From contig NZ_JAJJPA010000005.1 in the NCBI RefSeq assembly GCF_020907985.1, positions 1 through 64,000 on the forward strand: 64,000 nt of DNA, read 5' to 3'. Made by a program: the position numbers and the translations under genes. Every line of letters starts with the position of its first letter. Positions within the stretch are counted from its first letter, which is position 1. This document shows positions 48,380-57,145 of this stretch, piece by piece. This stretch comes from Kitasatospora humi (lineage in GTDB: Bacteria; Actinomycetota; Actinomycetes; Streptomycetales; Streptomycetaceae). The notes beneath the pieces are model-generated. The model was not told where the DNA came from, ran no database searches, and saw only the letters and a program-made list of their open reading frames with translations.

Positions 48380-49297
48380 ATGGCCGGTCCCGCGTTCCGT
48401 GCCGCCGCCGTCCGGGTGCGGGTCCCCGCGACCAGCGCCAACCTGGGCCCCGGGTTCGACGCCTTCGGACTCGCGCTGGGCCTCTATGACGACGTCGTGG
48501 TCCGGGTCGCCGACTCGGGCCTGTCGGTGGACATCGCCGGAGAGGGCGCCGACACGCTGCCCAGGACCGAGGACCACCTGCTGGTCCGCTCGATGCGGGC
48601 CGCCTTCGACCGGCTCGGCGGGCAGCCCCGCGGCCTGGAGGTGGTCTGCGCCAACCGGATACCCCACGGCCGCGGCCTGGGTTCCTCGTCGGCCGCGATC
48701 TGCGCCGGTGTCCTCGCCGCCCGTGCGGTGACCATCGGCGGTCCGGCGGCGCTCGACGACGCCGCCGTGCTGGCCCTCGCCTCCGAGCTGGAGGGCCACC
48801 CGGACAACGTCGCGGCCTGCCTGGCCGGCGGTTTCACCATCGCCTGGACCGACGAGGACTCGGCCAGGGCGGTCCGGCTGGACCCGCACGAGGGTGTGGT
48901 CCCGGTGGTCTTCGTCCCCGCCACCGAGGTGCTCACCAAGACGGCCCGCGACCTGCTCCCCAAGACCGTCCCGCTGGCCGACGCCGCGGTCAACGCCGGC
49001 CGCTCGGCGCTGCTCGTGGAGGCGCTGACCCGGCGCCCCGAGCTGCTGCTGGCCGCCACCGAGGACCGGCTGCACCAGGACTACCGGGCCGCGGCGATGC
49101 CCGACAGCGCCGCCCTGGTGGCCGCGCTGCGCGCGGAGGGCGTGCCGGCGGTGGTCTCCGGCGCCGGTCCGACCGTGCTCGCGCTGACCGACGAGGCCGG
49201 CGCCGAAAAGCTGCTGCAGTTCGCCGGTGAGCGGTTCGCCGCGCACCGACTGCGGCTGGACCGTGACGGAGCGGGCATCCGACCGTTGGACGGGTGA
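48380..49297 (+). CDS. thrB: homoserine kinase
   Basis: GHMP-family kinase phosphorylating homoserine with ATP for ThrC; 305 residues. N-terminal VRVPATSANLGPGFDAFGLA, ATP-binding IPHGRGLGSSSAAICAGVLA (P-loop-like GLGSSSA), and C-terminal VVSGAGPTVLALTDEAGA are the three GHMP motifs. CAGGAGAG precedes ATG 48380. It has its own promoter region after the thrC terminator. Confidence 0.97.
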   Translation: MAGPAFRAAAVRVRVPATSANLGPGFDAFGLALGLYDDVVVRVADSGLSVDIAGEGADTLPRTEDHLLVRSMRAAFDRLGGQPRGLEVVCANRIPHGRGLGSSSAAICAGVLAARAVTIGGPAALDDAAVLALASELEGHPDNVAACLAGGFTIAWTDEDSARAVRLDPHEGVVPVVFVPATEVLTKTARDLLPKTVPLADAAVNAGRSALLVEALTRRPELLLAATEDRLHQDYRAAAMPDSAALVAALRAEGVPAVVSGAGPTVLALTDEAGAEKLLQFAGERFAAHRLRLDRDGAGIRPLDG

Positions 49298-49429
49298 CCG
49301 TTCCCGACCGGATTCGACCGTGTGCTGAGCACGGTCGCTTCCGCACGGCCGTGCGCCCACCGCGCGACCGGGCGGGAGGGACGGACACGATTGGCAAGCT
49401 CGAGGCTGGGGAATGTGTGAGGGGGTCGG

Positions 49430-49442
49430 TAGTGTTAACCTC
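49430..49442 (+). promoter_or_regulatory. rho-leader promoter -10 box
   Basis: TAGTGT (49430-49435), seven bases before ATG 49443. It is the best promoter-like element in the 606-bp gap before rho. Confidence 0.55.
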
Positions 49443-49616
49443 ATGTCTGCATCAGGCGCCCCGCGGGGCCCGGTGCACCGCGTCCCCCTCCCCAGGACCC
49501 GACACCACGGGCCCGAGGCGTTGTCGGGGACCACGATTCTCCGGGAGCCCGCCACAGCGCGTACGCAGCCTGCCTGCGCGATTGCGGCCGCATCCCGAAG
49601 CCGTGTCGAATCCTGA
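49443..49616 (+). CDS. candidate leaderless leader ORF upstream of rho
   Basis: A 57-codon frame starting at ATG 49443, seven bases after TAGTGT, the leaderless spacing seen for argS. It begins [20 protein letters not shown] and ends SRSRVES; it is basic, with no domain. Codon positions are less biased than in neighbouring genes, so it may be translated for control, not for its product. If real, it would be the first translated unit of the rho message, recalling leader-based rho autoregulation in other bacteria. It may equally be chance. Confidence 0.4.
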   Translation: MSASGAPRGPVHRVPLPRTRHHGPEALSGTTILREPATARTQPACAIAAASRSRVES

Positions 49617-49903
49617 CCCACACCCGCCGCAACTGGTCGAGGACCAGCCGGGCGGGAGCGCGGGAGAACGTCACGCGACGGGGGCCCGGGTTTCGCAGGC
49701 AGCGCGGTCGGCATGAGACGGCCCGCCGTGCCCTTTTGCACCATGGTGCCCCGTGCACCGCACCTCGCACCTCTTCCGCCACCTTGCACCTAGCGGTGGC
49801 GGGACCCACCGCATCGGACCTGTGCACCGCAGAGCGCAGGTCAGACAGCACAACCGGTCGCCGAGCCAGACAGGCCGACGTCCGCTCCAGGGAAGGACCC
49901 TTA
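49617..49903 (+). other. rho 5' leader segment
   Basis: 287 bp between the candidate leader ORF and rho. A C-rich, G-poor stretch (49755-49790, with repeats of GCACC) could be a Rho-utilisation site. The 12-bp palindrome GCACCATGGTGC lies near 49738-49749, and the GCACC/GTGCACC motif recurs at least five times. No coding frame is convincing. Confidence 0.45.
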
Positions 49904-51928
49904 GTGAGCGACACCACCGATCTGATGGGCGCGCGCCCGGACGCCGACGCGACGGACACGCCCGCCGCCCCCGCGGCGCCGGCCAAGCGCCGCCGTACCG
50001 CTGCCGCAGGCCTTGACGGTCTGGTCCTGGCCGAGCTGCAGAAGCTCGCCTCGACGCTCGGCATCAGCGGCACCGGGCGGATGCGCAAGAGCCAGCTGAT
50101 CGAGGCGATCAAGGAGAAGAGCGGCGGCGACCCGCTGCTCGCCTCCGCTCCGGCCGCCGCGGCGCCCGCGCGCACCGCTGCCAAGGAGACCGCCCCGGCA
50201 GCCGAGAAGCCGGCCCGTCGGACCCGGGCCGCCGCCGCTGCCGCCGAGCCGGCCGAGGCCCCGGCCCAGATCGAGATCCCGGGCCAGGCCGCCCCCGAGG
50301 CCGCCACCGCCCCGGCCCGTGAGCGCGGCCGCCGCCGCGCCACCGCCGCCGCCGGTGCGCCGAGCGCCGTCGAGGCCGCCACCGCCACCGCGGTGGACAC
50401 CGCCGAGCCGACCGCCGCCGAGCCCAAGGCCGAGGCCAAGACCGAGACCCGCGAGGGCCGCGAGGAGCAGCGCGAGGGCCGTCGGGACCGCCGGGACCGG
50501 CGCGACCGGGCCGACCGCGGTGACCGCGTCGAGGGCGGCGAGGGCGACGGCGAGGGCCGCGAGTCCCGCCGGGAGCGCCGCAACCGCCGGGAGCGGGCCG
50601 ACCGCCGCGGCGAGCAGGGCGCCCAGCCGGCCCAGCAGCCGGCCGGCCAGCCCGCCGCCGCCCAGCAGGGCGGCTTCGAGGACGACGAGTTCGGCGACGG
50701 CCGCCGCGGCCGCCGCGGCCGCTACCGCGACCGCAACCGCCGGGGCCGCCGCGAGGGCTTCGACGGCGTGGCCGAGCCGCAGGTCGGCGACGACGACGTG
50801 CTGATCCCGGTCGCCGGCATCCTGGACATCCTGGACAACTACGCGTTCGTCCGGACCTCCGGCTACCTGCCCGGCCAGAACGACGTCTACGTCTCGCTGG
50901 CCCAGGTCCGCAAGAACGGCCTGCGCAAGGGTGACGCGATCACCGGTGCGGTGCGCCAGCCGCGGGACGGCGAGCGCCGCGAGAAGTTCAACGCCATGGT
51001 GCGGCTGGACTCGGTGAACGGCATGGACCCGGAGAGCAGCCGGGGCCGTCCCGAGTTCGGCAAGCTCACCCCGCTCTACCCGCAGGAGCGGCTGCGCCTG
51101 GAGACCGACCCGGGCGTGCTGACCACCCGCATCATCGACATGGTGTCGCCGATCGGCAAGGGCCAGCGCGGTCTGATCGTCGCCCCGCCGAAGACCGGCA
51201 AGACGATGATCATGCAGGCGATCGCCAACGCGATCACCCGCAACAACCCCGAGTGCCACCTGATGGTCGTCCTGGTCGACGAGCGTCCGGAAGAGGTCAC
51301 CGACATGCAGCGGTCGGTCAAGGGCGAGGTCATCTCCTCGACCTTCGACCGCCCGGCCGAGGACCACACCACCGTCGCCGAGCTGGCCATCGAGCGTGCC
51401 AAGCGCCTGGTGGAGCTGGGCCACGACGTGGTGATCCTGCTCGACTCGATCACCCGTCTGGGCCGTGCCTACAACCTGGCGGCCCCGGCCTCCGGCCGCA
51501 TCCTCTCCGGTGGTGTCGACTCGACCGCGCTCTACCCGCCGAAGAAGTTCTTCGGTGCCGCCCGCAACATCGAGAACGGCGGTTCGCTGACCATCCTCGC
51601 CACCGCCCTGGTGGAGACCGGCTCCCGGGCCGACGAGGTGGTCTTCGAGGAGTTCAAGGGCACCGGCAACATGGAGCTGCGCCTGGACCGCAAGCTCGCC
51701 GACAAGCGGATCTTCCCGGCGGTGGACGTGGACGCGTCCAGCACCCGCAAGGAGGAGATCCTGCTCGGCAGCGAGGAGCTGGCCATCACCTGGAAGCTGC
51801 GCCGGGTGCTGCACGCGCTCGACTCGCAGCAGGCGATCGAGCTGCTGCTGGACAAGATGAAGCAGACCAAGTCGAACGCCGAGTTCCTGATGCAGATCGC
51901 CAAGACCACTCCGGGTTCGGGCGACTGA
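49904..51928 (+). CDS. rho: transcription termination factor Rho
   Basis: RNA-dependent hexameric helicase that ends transcription; 674 residues. Rho-N helical domain ([20 protein letters not shown]), then a ~220-residue insert rich in Ala/Pro and then Arg/Asp/Glu/Gly (about 75-285), as in other high-GC actinobacteria. Cold-shock RNA-binding domain ([20 protein letters not shown]), Walker [13 protein letters not shown], Walker [17 protein letters not shown], and Q/R-loop region [22 protein letters not shown] 49904 follows GGAAGGA. The insert is thought to give extra RNA binding. A strong terminator follows. Confidence 0.97.
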   Translation: MSDTTDLMGARPDADATDTPAAPAAPAKRRRTAAAGLDGLVLAELQKLASTLGISGTGRMRKSQLIEAIKEKSGGDPLLASAPAAAAPARTAAKETAPAAEKPARRTRAAAAAAEPAEAPAQIEIPGQAAPEAATAPARERGRRRATAAAGAPSAVEAATATAVDTAEPTAAEPKAEAKTETREGREEQREGRRDRRDRRDRADRGDRVEGGEGDGEGRESRRERRNRRERADRRGEQGAQPAQQPAGQPAAAQQGGFEDDEFGDGRRGRRGRYRDRNRRGRREGFDGVAEPQVGDDDVLIPVAGILDILDNYAFVRTSGYLPGQNDVYVSLAQVRKNGLRKGDAITGAVRQPRDGERREKFNAMVRLDSVNGMDPESSRGRPEFGKLTPLYPQERLRLETDPGVLTTRIIDMVSPIGKGQRGLIVAPPKTGKTMIMQAIANAITRNNPECHLMVVLVDERPEEVTDMQRSVKGEVISSTFDRPAEDHTTVAELAIERAKRLVELGHDVVILLDSITRLGRAYNLAAPASGRILSGGVDSTALYPPKKFFGAARNIENGGSLTILATALVETGSRADEVVFEEFKGTGNMELRLDRKLADKRIFPAVDVDASSTRKEEILLGSEELAITWKLRRVLHALDSQQAIELLLDKMKQTKSNAEFLMQIAKTTPGSGD

Positions 51929-51955
51929 CGGGACGTCGCCTGACGACGCGCTACC

Positions 51956-52014
51956 AGGGCCGCCCGGCCTGCCAACCCTCGGAAGTCCTCCGGGGCGGCA
52001 GGCCGGGCGGCCCT
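51956..52014 (+). terminator. rho terminator
   Basis: Perfect 18-bp arms AGGGCCGCCCGGCCTGCC (51956-51973) and its complement (51997-52014), 23-base loop, 27 bp past rho. Confidence 0.83.
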
Positions 52015-52078
52015 CGGCGTTCCGGGATGCCGCATGGCTGGTACGCGAACCGGACATACGCTCGCATATGCTCAAAAG

Positions 52079-53233
52079 GTGTCCGAAACGGATCAGCAGA
52101 GCGAGAACCCCCGACCCGCGCACCGGCACCGCAGGGTGCGCGGCCGCAGGTCCAGCCTGCTGCGGATCGGCGCGTTCGCGGCGGCCGGCCTGGTGCTGGC
52201 CGGCGGCGGCGCGGCGGCCTACGCGTACTGGAGGCTGAACGGCAACATCAAGAGCGTCGACATCGACGCCCAGCTCGGCACCAACCGCCCCAGCGCGCCC
52301 AGCGGCGGCTCGTTCAACGTGCTGGTGCTCGGCTCCGACTCGCGGGCCGGCTCCAACAGCGCGCTGGCCGGCGGAGCCACCGACGGCACCGCGCGCGCGG
52401 ACACCGCGATGGTGGTGCACGTGGCCCAGGACCACCGGAGCGCCACCGTGGTCTCCATCCCGCGCGACACCCTGGTCTCCCGGCCCGCGTGCACCGCCAA
52501 GAACGGCAGCGCGGTGCCCGCGGCGAAGGGCGCGATGTACAACAGCGCCTTCGAGGCCGGCGGGGCGGCCTGCGCGGTGAGGACCACCGAGCAGCTGACC
52601 GGCATGCGGATGAACCACTTCGTGGAGATCGACTTCAGCGGGTTCGCCGGTTTCATCGACGCGATCGGCGGCGCCACCGTGACCACCACGGTGAACATCC
52701 ACGACAAGGACAGCGGGCTGGACCTGCCGGCCGGCACCCACCACCTCAACGGCACCCAGGCCCTCGCCTTCGTGCGCACCCGGCACGGCGTCGGCGACGG
52801 CAGCGACCTGGGCCGGATCGAGCTGCAGAAGCAGATGGTGAAGTCGATCGTCAAGCAGGTGTCGTCGATCGGGCTGTTCGGCAACCCGGTCAAGCTCTAC
52901 GCGGTCGGCTCCACCCTGACCAAGTCGATCACCACCGACTCCGCGCTGGCCTCGGTCTCGGCGCTGACCGGGCTGGGGGAGGAGCTGAAGGCGATAGGGA
53001 CCGACCAGCTGACCATGGTCACGCTGCCGGTCTCGACCGCGCCCAGCGACCCCAACCGGGTGGTGGCCAAGACGCCGGACGCGGACCAGCTGTGGGCCGC
53101 GCTGCGGGCCGACCGGCCGGCCCCGGACCGGGTCGTCAGCAGCCAACCGGCCGACCCGGCCAACCCGACCGACGCGTCGAGCCCGGGTGCGGCGGCTCCC
53201 GACCCGGTGCCCGGCGCCGCCCGGAGCCGCTAG
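52079..53233 (+). CDS. LytR-CpsA-Psr (LCP) family cell-wall ligase
   Basis: Membrane-anchored phosphotransferase that joins lipid-linked glycopolymers to peptidoglycan; 384 residues. A short basic N-terminus, one membrane helix (IGAFAAAGLVLAGGGAAAYA), then the extracellular LCP domain with VLVLGSDSRAG, RADTAMVVHVAQDHRSATVV, SIPRDTLV and the Arg-rich FVRTRHGVGDGSDLGRIELQ. GTG 52079 lies six bases after TATGCT without a ribosome site; a GTG-free alternative ATG at 52034 is in the same frame. A WecA-like gene for linkage-unit synthesis lies 5 kb downstream. Confidence 0.92.
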   Translation: MSETDQQSENPRPAHRHRRVRGRRSSLLRIGAFAAAGLVLAGGGAAAYAYWRLNGNIKSVDIDAQLGTNRPSAPSGGSFNVLVLGSDSRAGSNSALAGGATDGTARADTAMVVHVAQDHRSATVVSIPRDTLVSRPACTAKNGSAVPAAKGAMYNSAFEAGGAACAVRTTEQLTGMRMNHFVEIDFSGFAGFIDAIGGATVTTTVNIHDKDSGLDLPAGTHHLNGTQALAFVRTRHGVGDGSDLGRIELQKQMVKSIVKQVSSIGLFGNPVKLYAVGSTLTKSITTDSALASVSALTGLGEELKAIGTDQLTMVTLPVSTAPSDPNRVVAKTPDADQLWAALRADRPAPDRVVSSQPADPANPTDASSPGAAAPDPVPGAARSR

Positions 53234-53385
53234 CGTCCCGGTCCGCGACGTGCCCCGGAATTTCTGGAGCACCGGGCCGGTTTGGGAAGAAGCGGCCGGT
53301 GCTGGCACACTGGTCCGTCGGTCCCGGTTCACGAGCGGCTCCCCGGCCGCCGACCCGGTGCCCTCCCGATACCTAGGAGATCCCC

Positions 53386-53607
53386 TTGAAGCGCGACGTC
53401 CACCCCGAGTACGTGGTCACCTCGGTGACCTGCACCTGTGGCAACGAGTTCACCACCCGCTCGACCGAGACCTCCGGCGTCATCCGCGCCGAGGTGTGCT
53501 CGCAGTGCCACCCGTTCTACACCGGCAAGCAGAAGATCCTCGACACCGGTGGCCGCGTGGCCCGCTTCGAGGCCCGCTTCGGCAAGCAGCACAGCGCGAA
53601 GGCCTAG
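53386..53607 (+). CDS. rpmE: ribosomal protein L31, zinc-binding form
   Basis: Large-subunit protein bL31 of 73 residues. The four Cys of the C+ form are present ([10 protein letters not shown] and [15 protein letters not shown]). This form is used when zinc is sufficient; the Zur-repressed Cys-less paralogue is not in this window. The start is TTG 53386 behind AGGAGA. A long terminator follows. Confidence 0.96.
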   Translation: MKRDVHPEYVVTSVTCTCGNEFTTRSTETSGVIRAEVCSQCHPFYTGKQKILDTGGRVARFEARFGKQHSAKA

Positions 53608-53615
53608 CGCTCACG

Positions 53616-53668
53616 CGGCGCCGGTCTCCGGCGTCCCCGTTCCACGGGGGCGCCGGGGGCCGGCGCCG
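53616..53668 (+). terminator. rpmE terminator
   Basis: A 25-bp stem (53616-53640 with 53644-53668, loop TCC) with three U·G pairs, all valid only in the plus-strand transcript. It lies eight bases past the rpmE stop. Confidence 0.88.
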
Positions 53669-53730
53669 TTCGCGTCTGCCCCGTCCGTCCTCCTCAGTCA
53701 TCCACGTACTCCCGGGAAAGTAGGCCCCCC

Positions 53731-54807
53731 ATGTTCGAGGCAGTCGAAGAGCTCCTCGTCGAGCACGCCGCCCTCGAAGAGCGGCTTGCCGACCCGTCCG
53801 TCCACGCGGACCAGGCCAACGCGCGCAAGCTGTCCAAGCGCTACGCCGAACTCACCCCGATCACCCGCACCTACCGCGCCTGGAAGCAGGCCGGCGAGGA
53901 CATCGAGGCGGCCCGCGAGTTCGCCGCCGAAGACCCCGGCTTCCTGGCCGAGGCCAAGGCCGCCGAGCAGCGCCAGGGCGAGCTGACCGAGGAACTGCGG
54001 CTGCTGCTGGTCCCGCGCGACCCCAGCGACGACAAGGACGTGATCCTGGAGATCAAGGCGGGCGAGGGCGGCGAGGAGTCCGCGCTGTTCGCCGGCGACC
54101 TGCTGCGGATGTACCTGCGGTACGCCGAGCGGGTGGGCTGGAAGACCGAGCTCATCGACTCCAACGAGTCGGACCTCGGCGGCTACAAGGACGTCTCGGT
54201 GGCCGTGAAGACCAAGGGCGGCGCCGAGCCCGGCCAGGGCGTCTGGGCCCGGCTGAAGTACGAGGGCGGGGTGCACCGGGTGCAGCGGGTGCCCGCGACC
54301 GAGTCGCAGGGCCGCATCCACACCTCGGCGGCGGGCGTGCTGGTCACCCCGGAGGCCGAGGAGGTCGAGGTCGAGATCAACGCCAACGACCTGCGGATCG
54401 ACGTCTACCGCTCGTCCGGCCCGGGCGGCCAGTCGGTCAACACCACCGACTCGGCGGTCCGGATCACCCACCTGCCGACCGGTATCGTGGCGTCCTGCCA
54501 GAACGAGAAGAGCCAGCTGCAGAACAAGGAGCAGGCGATGCGCATCCTGCGGTCCCGGCTGCTGGCCGCGGCGCAGGAGGCGGCCGAGCAGGAGGCCTCG
54601 GACGCCCGGCGCAGCCAGGTCCGCACGGTCGACCGCTCGGAGCGGATCCGGACCTACAACTTCCCGGAGAACCGCATCTCCGACCACCGCACCGGCTTCA
54701 AGGCGTACAACCTGGACCAGGTGCTGGACGGCGATCTGGGCGCGCTGATCCAGTCGGCGGTCGACGCCGACGCGGCGGCCAAGCTGGCCGCCGCGCAGGA
54801 GAACTGA
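53731..54807 (+). CDS. prfA: peptide chain release factor 1
   Basis: Class I release factor reading UAA/UAG; 358 residues. The GGQ catalytic loop is in [20 protein letters not shown]. The codon-recognition region shows PAT ([20 protein letters not shown]), diagnostic for RF1 (SPF would be RF2). Its natural partner prmC, which methylates the GGQ Gln, starts 19 bp downstream. Confidence 0.97.
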   Translation: MFEAVEELLVEHAALEERLADPSVHADQANARKLSKRYAELTPITRTYRAWKQAGEDIEAAREFAAEDPGFLAEAKAAEQRQGELTEELRLLLVPRDPSDDKDVILEIKAGEGGEESALFAGDLLRMYLRYAERVGWKTELIDSNESDLGGYKDVSVAVKTKGGAEPGQGVWARLKYEGGVHRVQRVPATESQGRIHTSAAGVLVTPEAEEVEVEINANDLRIDVYRSSGPGGQSVNTTDSAVRITHLPTGIVASCQNEKSQLQNKEQAMRILRSRLLAAAQEAAEQEASDARRSQVRTVDRSERIRTYNFPENRISDHRTGFKAYNLDQVLDGDLGALIQSAVDADAAAKLAAAQEN

Positions 54808-54826
54808 GACTGAGGGGTCGGGTCGG

Positions 54827-55693
54827 ATGAACCTGCTGCTCGCCGAGGTGGCCCAGGCCACCCAGCGGTTGGCCGCGGCCGGGGTGCCGTCGCCGCGCTT
54901 CGACGCGGAGGAGCTGGCGGCGCACATCCACCACGTCAAGCGCAGCCAGCTGCACACCGTGCAGGACGCCGACTTCGACGCCCGGTACTGGGAGGCGGTC
55001 TCCCGGCGGGAGGCCCGCGAGCCGCTGCAGCACATCACCGGGCGGGCGTTCTTCCGCTACCTGGAGCTCGAGGTCGGCCCCGGGGTCTTCGTGCCCCGGC
55101 CGGAGACCGAGACCGTGGTGGAGTGGGCCATAGAGGCCGTCCGCGAGATGGACGTGGCCGAGCCGCTGGTGGTCGACCTGTGCACCGGCTCCGGCGCCAT
55201 CGCGCTGGCCCTGGCTCAGGAGCTGCCGCGCTCCATCGTGCACGCCTTCGAGCTGGACGAGGGCGCGATGCGGTACACCCGGCGCAACATCGCGGCCAGT
55301 GGCGACCGGGACCGGGTCACCCTGCACGCCGGGGACGCCACCAAGGCCTTCGCCGACGACCCGTCCTGGAACGGCCGGTTCGACCTGGTGATCAGCAACC
55401 CGCCGTACATCCCGCTCACCGAGTGGGAGTACGTGGCGCCGGAGGCCCGGGACCACGACCCGCAGCTGTCGCTCTTCTCCGGCGAGGACGGCCTGGACAC
55501 CATCCGCGGCATCGAGCGGGTGGCGGCCCGGCTGCTGCGGCCCGGCGGCGCGGTGGTGATCGAGCACGCCGACACCCAGGGCGGTCAGGTGCCGTGGATC
55601 TTCAACGAGGAGGGCGGCTGGACGGACACGGCCGACCACCGGGACCTGAACGGCCGGCCCCGCTTCACGACAGCCCGGAGGGCGAGGTCGTGA
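54827..55693 (+). CDS. prmC: release-factor glutamine methyltransferase
   Basis: S-adenosylmethionine-dependent enzyme that N5-methylates the Gln of the GGQ motif in release factors; 288 residues. N-terminal helical RF-binding domain; Rossmann methyltransferase with VVDLCTGSGAIALALA (motif I) and the NPPY motif in LVISNPPYIPLTEWEYV that grips the Gln. It is in operon with prfA and followed by a Sua5/YrdC gene, the conserved order in actinobacteria. Confidence 0.96.
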   Translation: MNLLLAEVAQATQRLAAAGVPSPRFDAEELAAHIHHVKRSQLHTVQDADFDARYWEAVSRREAREPLQHITGRAFFRYLELEVGPGVFVPRPETETVVEWAIEAVREMDVAEPLVVDLCTGSGAIALALAQELPRSIVHAFELDEGAMRYTRRNIAASGDRDRVTLHAGDATKAFADDPSWNGRFDLVISNPPYIPLTEWEYVAPEARDHDPQLSLFSGEDGLDTIRGIERVAARLLRPGGAVVIEHADTQGGQVPWIFNEEGGWTDTADHRDLNGRPRFTTARRARS

Positions 55694-55755
55694 ACCGTCG
55701 GCGCAGTACCACTGCCCGTAAGACGTCGCTGTAATTCGAAGAGGAGAGTGCTCCG

Positions 55756-56403
55756 ATGAGCCGCCGTTACGACTGTGCCGACGCCGGCGACCGTGCCACC
55801 GGTCTGCGTGAGGCCGCCTCGGCGATCCGCCGCGGTGAACTGGTCGTCATGCCGACCGACACGGTCTACGGGATCGCCGCGGACGCCTTCAGCGCCGACG
55901 CGGTGGCGGGCCTGTTCGCCGCGAAGGGCCGCGGCCGCCACATGCCCTCCCCGGTGCTGGTCGGCTCCCCGACCACGCTGCACGGCCTGGTCACCGACTT
56001 CTCCGAGAAGGCATGGGAGCTGGTCGACGCGTTCTGGCCGGGCGGCCTGACCCTCGTGGCCCGTCACCAGCCGTCGCTGCGCTGGGACCTGGGGGAGACC
56101 CGCGGCACCGTCGCGGTGCGGATGCCGCTGCACCCGGTCGCCATCGAGCTGCTCAACACCACCGGCCCGCTGGCCGTCTCCAGCGCCAACAAGACCGGCC
56201 AGCCGGCCCCCGCCGACTGCGAGGACGCCGAGTACCAGCTGGGCGACTCGGTGGCGATCTACCTGGACGGCGGCAAGACCGAGCACGGCCAGGCCTCCTC
56301 GATCGTCGACGTCACCGGGAAGACCCCGGTGCTGCTGCGGGCCGGTGCGGTCAGCCTGGAGCAGCTGAGGGAGGTCGTCCCCGACCTGGAGGCCGGCAGT
56401 TGA
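55756..56403 (+). CDS. L-threonylcarbamoyladenylate synthase (Sua5/YrdC family)
   Basis: Makes threonylcarbamoyl-AMP from threonine, bicarbonate and ATP for the t6A37 tRNA modification; 215 residues. The YrdC fold shows RRGELVVMPTDTVYGIAADA, AAKGRGRHMPSPVLVGS (usually K-R-P) and the SSAN motif in LAVSSANKTGQPA. The length is that of the YrdC-like short form without the Sua5 C-terminal domain. AAGAGGAGAG lies before ATG 55756. Its stop overlaps the start of the next gene. Confidence 0.93.
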   Translation: MSRRYDCADAGDRATGLREAASAIRRGELVVMPTDTVYGIAADAFSADAVAGLFAAKGRGRHMPSPVLVGSPTTLHGLVTDFSEKAWELVDAFWPGGLTLVARHQPSLRWDLGETRGTVAVRMPLHPVAIELLNTTGPLAVSSANKTGQPAPADCEDAEYQLGDSVAIYLDGGKTEHGQASSIVDVTGKTPVLLRAGAVSLEQLREVVPDLEAGS

Positions 56404-57107
56404 CGGCCTCGCTCCACCCCGGCCCGGCGCACGCCCGCCCGGCGGTGCGCCGGGCCCTGCCGCCGCGCACCGCGGACAACTTCAAGATCCTGTTCGTCTG
56501 CACCGGCAACATCTGCCGCTCGCCGATCGCCGAGCGGCTGACCCGGCATGAGTTGGACACCCGCCTGGACTGGCGGGCGGCCGGCCGGATCGTGGTGGAG
56601 AGCGCCGGCACCTGGGGTCACGAGGGCGCCCCGATGGAGGCGCACGCCGCCACCGTGCTCGACGAGTACGGCGTGGACAGCGGCAACTTCGCCGGCCGCG
56701 AGCTGCTGGACGAACACGTGGTCGAGGCCGATCTGGTGCTGACCGCCACCCTGGACCACCGCGCCCAGGTGATCTCCATGGGGCACGCGGCGGGCCTGCG
56801 CACCTTCACGCTCAAGGAGTTCACCCGGCTGGTGCGGTTGATAGACCCGGCCACCCTGCCGGCCGTCGGCCAGGGCGCCGAGGTGACCGAGCGGGCCCGG
56901 GCGCTGGTCCGGGCGGCGGCCGCGCTGCGCGGCTGGCGGCCGTCCGCCGACCCGGACGCGGACGAGGTGGACGACCCCTACGGCGCGCCGATCGGCATGT
57001 TCCGGCACTGCGGCGAGGAGATATTCGACGCGCTCGATCCGGTGCTGACCGCCCTGACGGGTGTATCCGGCCCTCGCCCCCAGGACAGCCACGGCATACG
57101 GTCCTAG
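56400..57107 (+). CDS. low-molecular-weight protein-tyrosine-phosphatase-like protein
   Basis: 235 residues. The P-loop FVCTGNICRSPIAERL contains CX5R (C-T-G-N-I-C-R) of LMW phosphatases. The C-terminal acid loop typically reading D-P is in LIDPATLPAV. It is longer than the usual 150-160 residues, with an extension of ~50 residues at the C-terminus. The start is TTG 56400, overlapping the Sua5 stop, with GGAGG seven bases upstream; GTG 56445 is an alternative. Homologues sit between the Sua5/YrdC gene and glyA in Streptomyces. Substrate unknown; possibly the wall-polymer pathway. Confidence 0.88.
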   Translation: MTASLHPGPAHARPAVRRALPPRTADNFKILFVCTGNICRSPIAERLTRHELDTRLDWRAAGRIVVESAGTWGHEGAPMEAHAATVLDEYGVDSGNFAGRELLDEHVVEADLVLTATLDHRAQVISMGHAAGLRTFTLKEFTRLVRLIDPATLPAVGQGAEVTERARALVRAAAALRGWRPSADPDADEVDDPYGAPIGMFRHCGEEIFDALDPVLTALTGVSGPRPQDSHGIRS

Positions 57108-57145
57108 GCTGGGCCCCACCAGCCCAGTAGCCCCGGAGCGCCGCC

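Noticed and set aside
49901..53332. 1143-residue open frame antisense to rho and the LCP gene
   Set aside because: Spans two real genes and a terminator on the opposite strand; low-complexity shadow.
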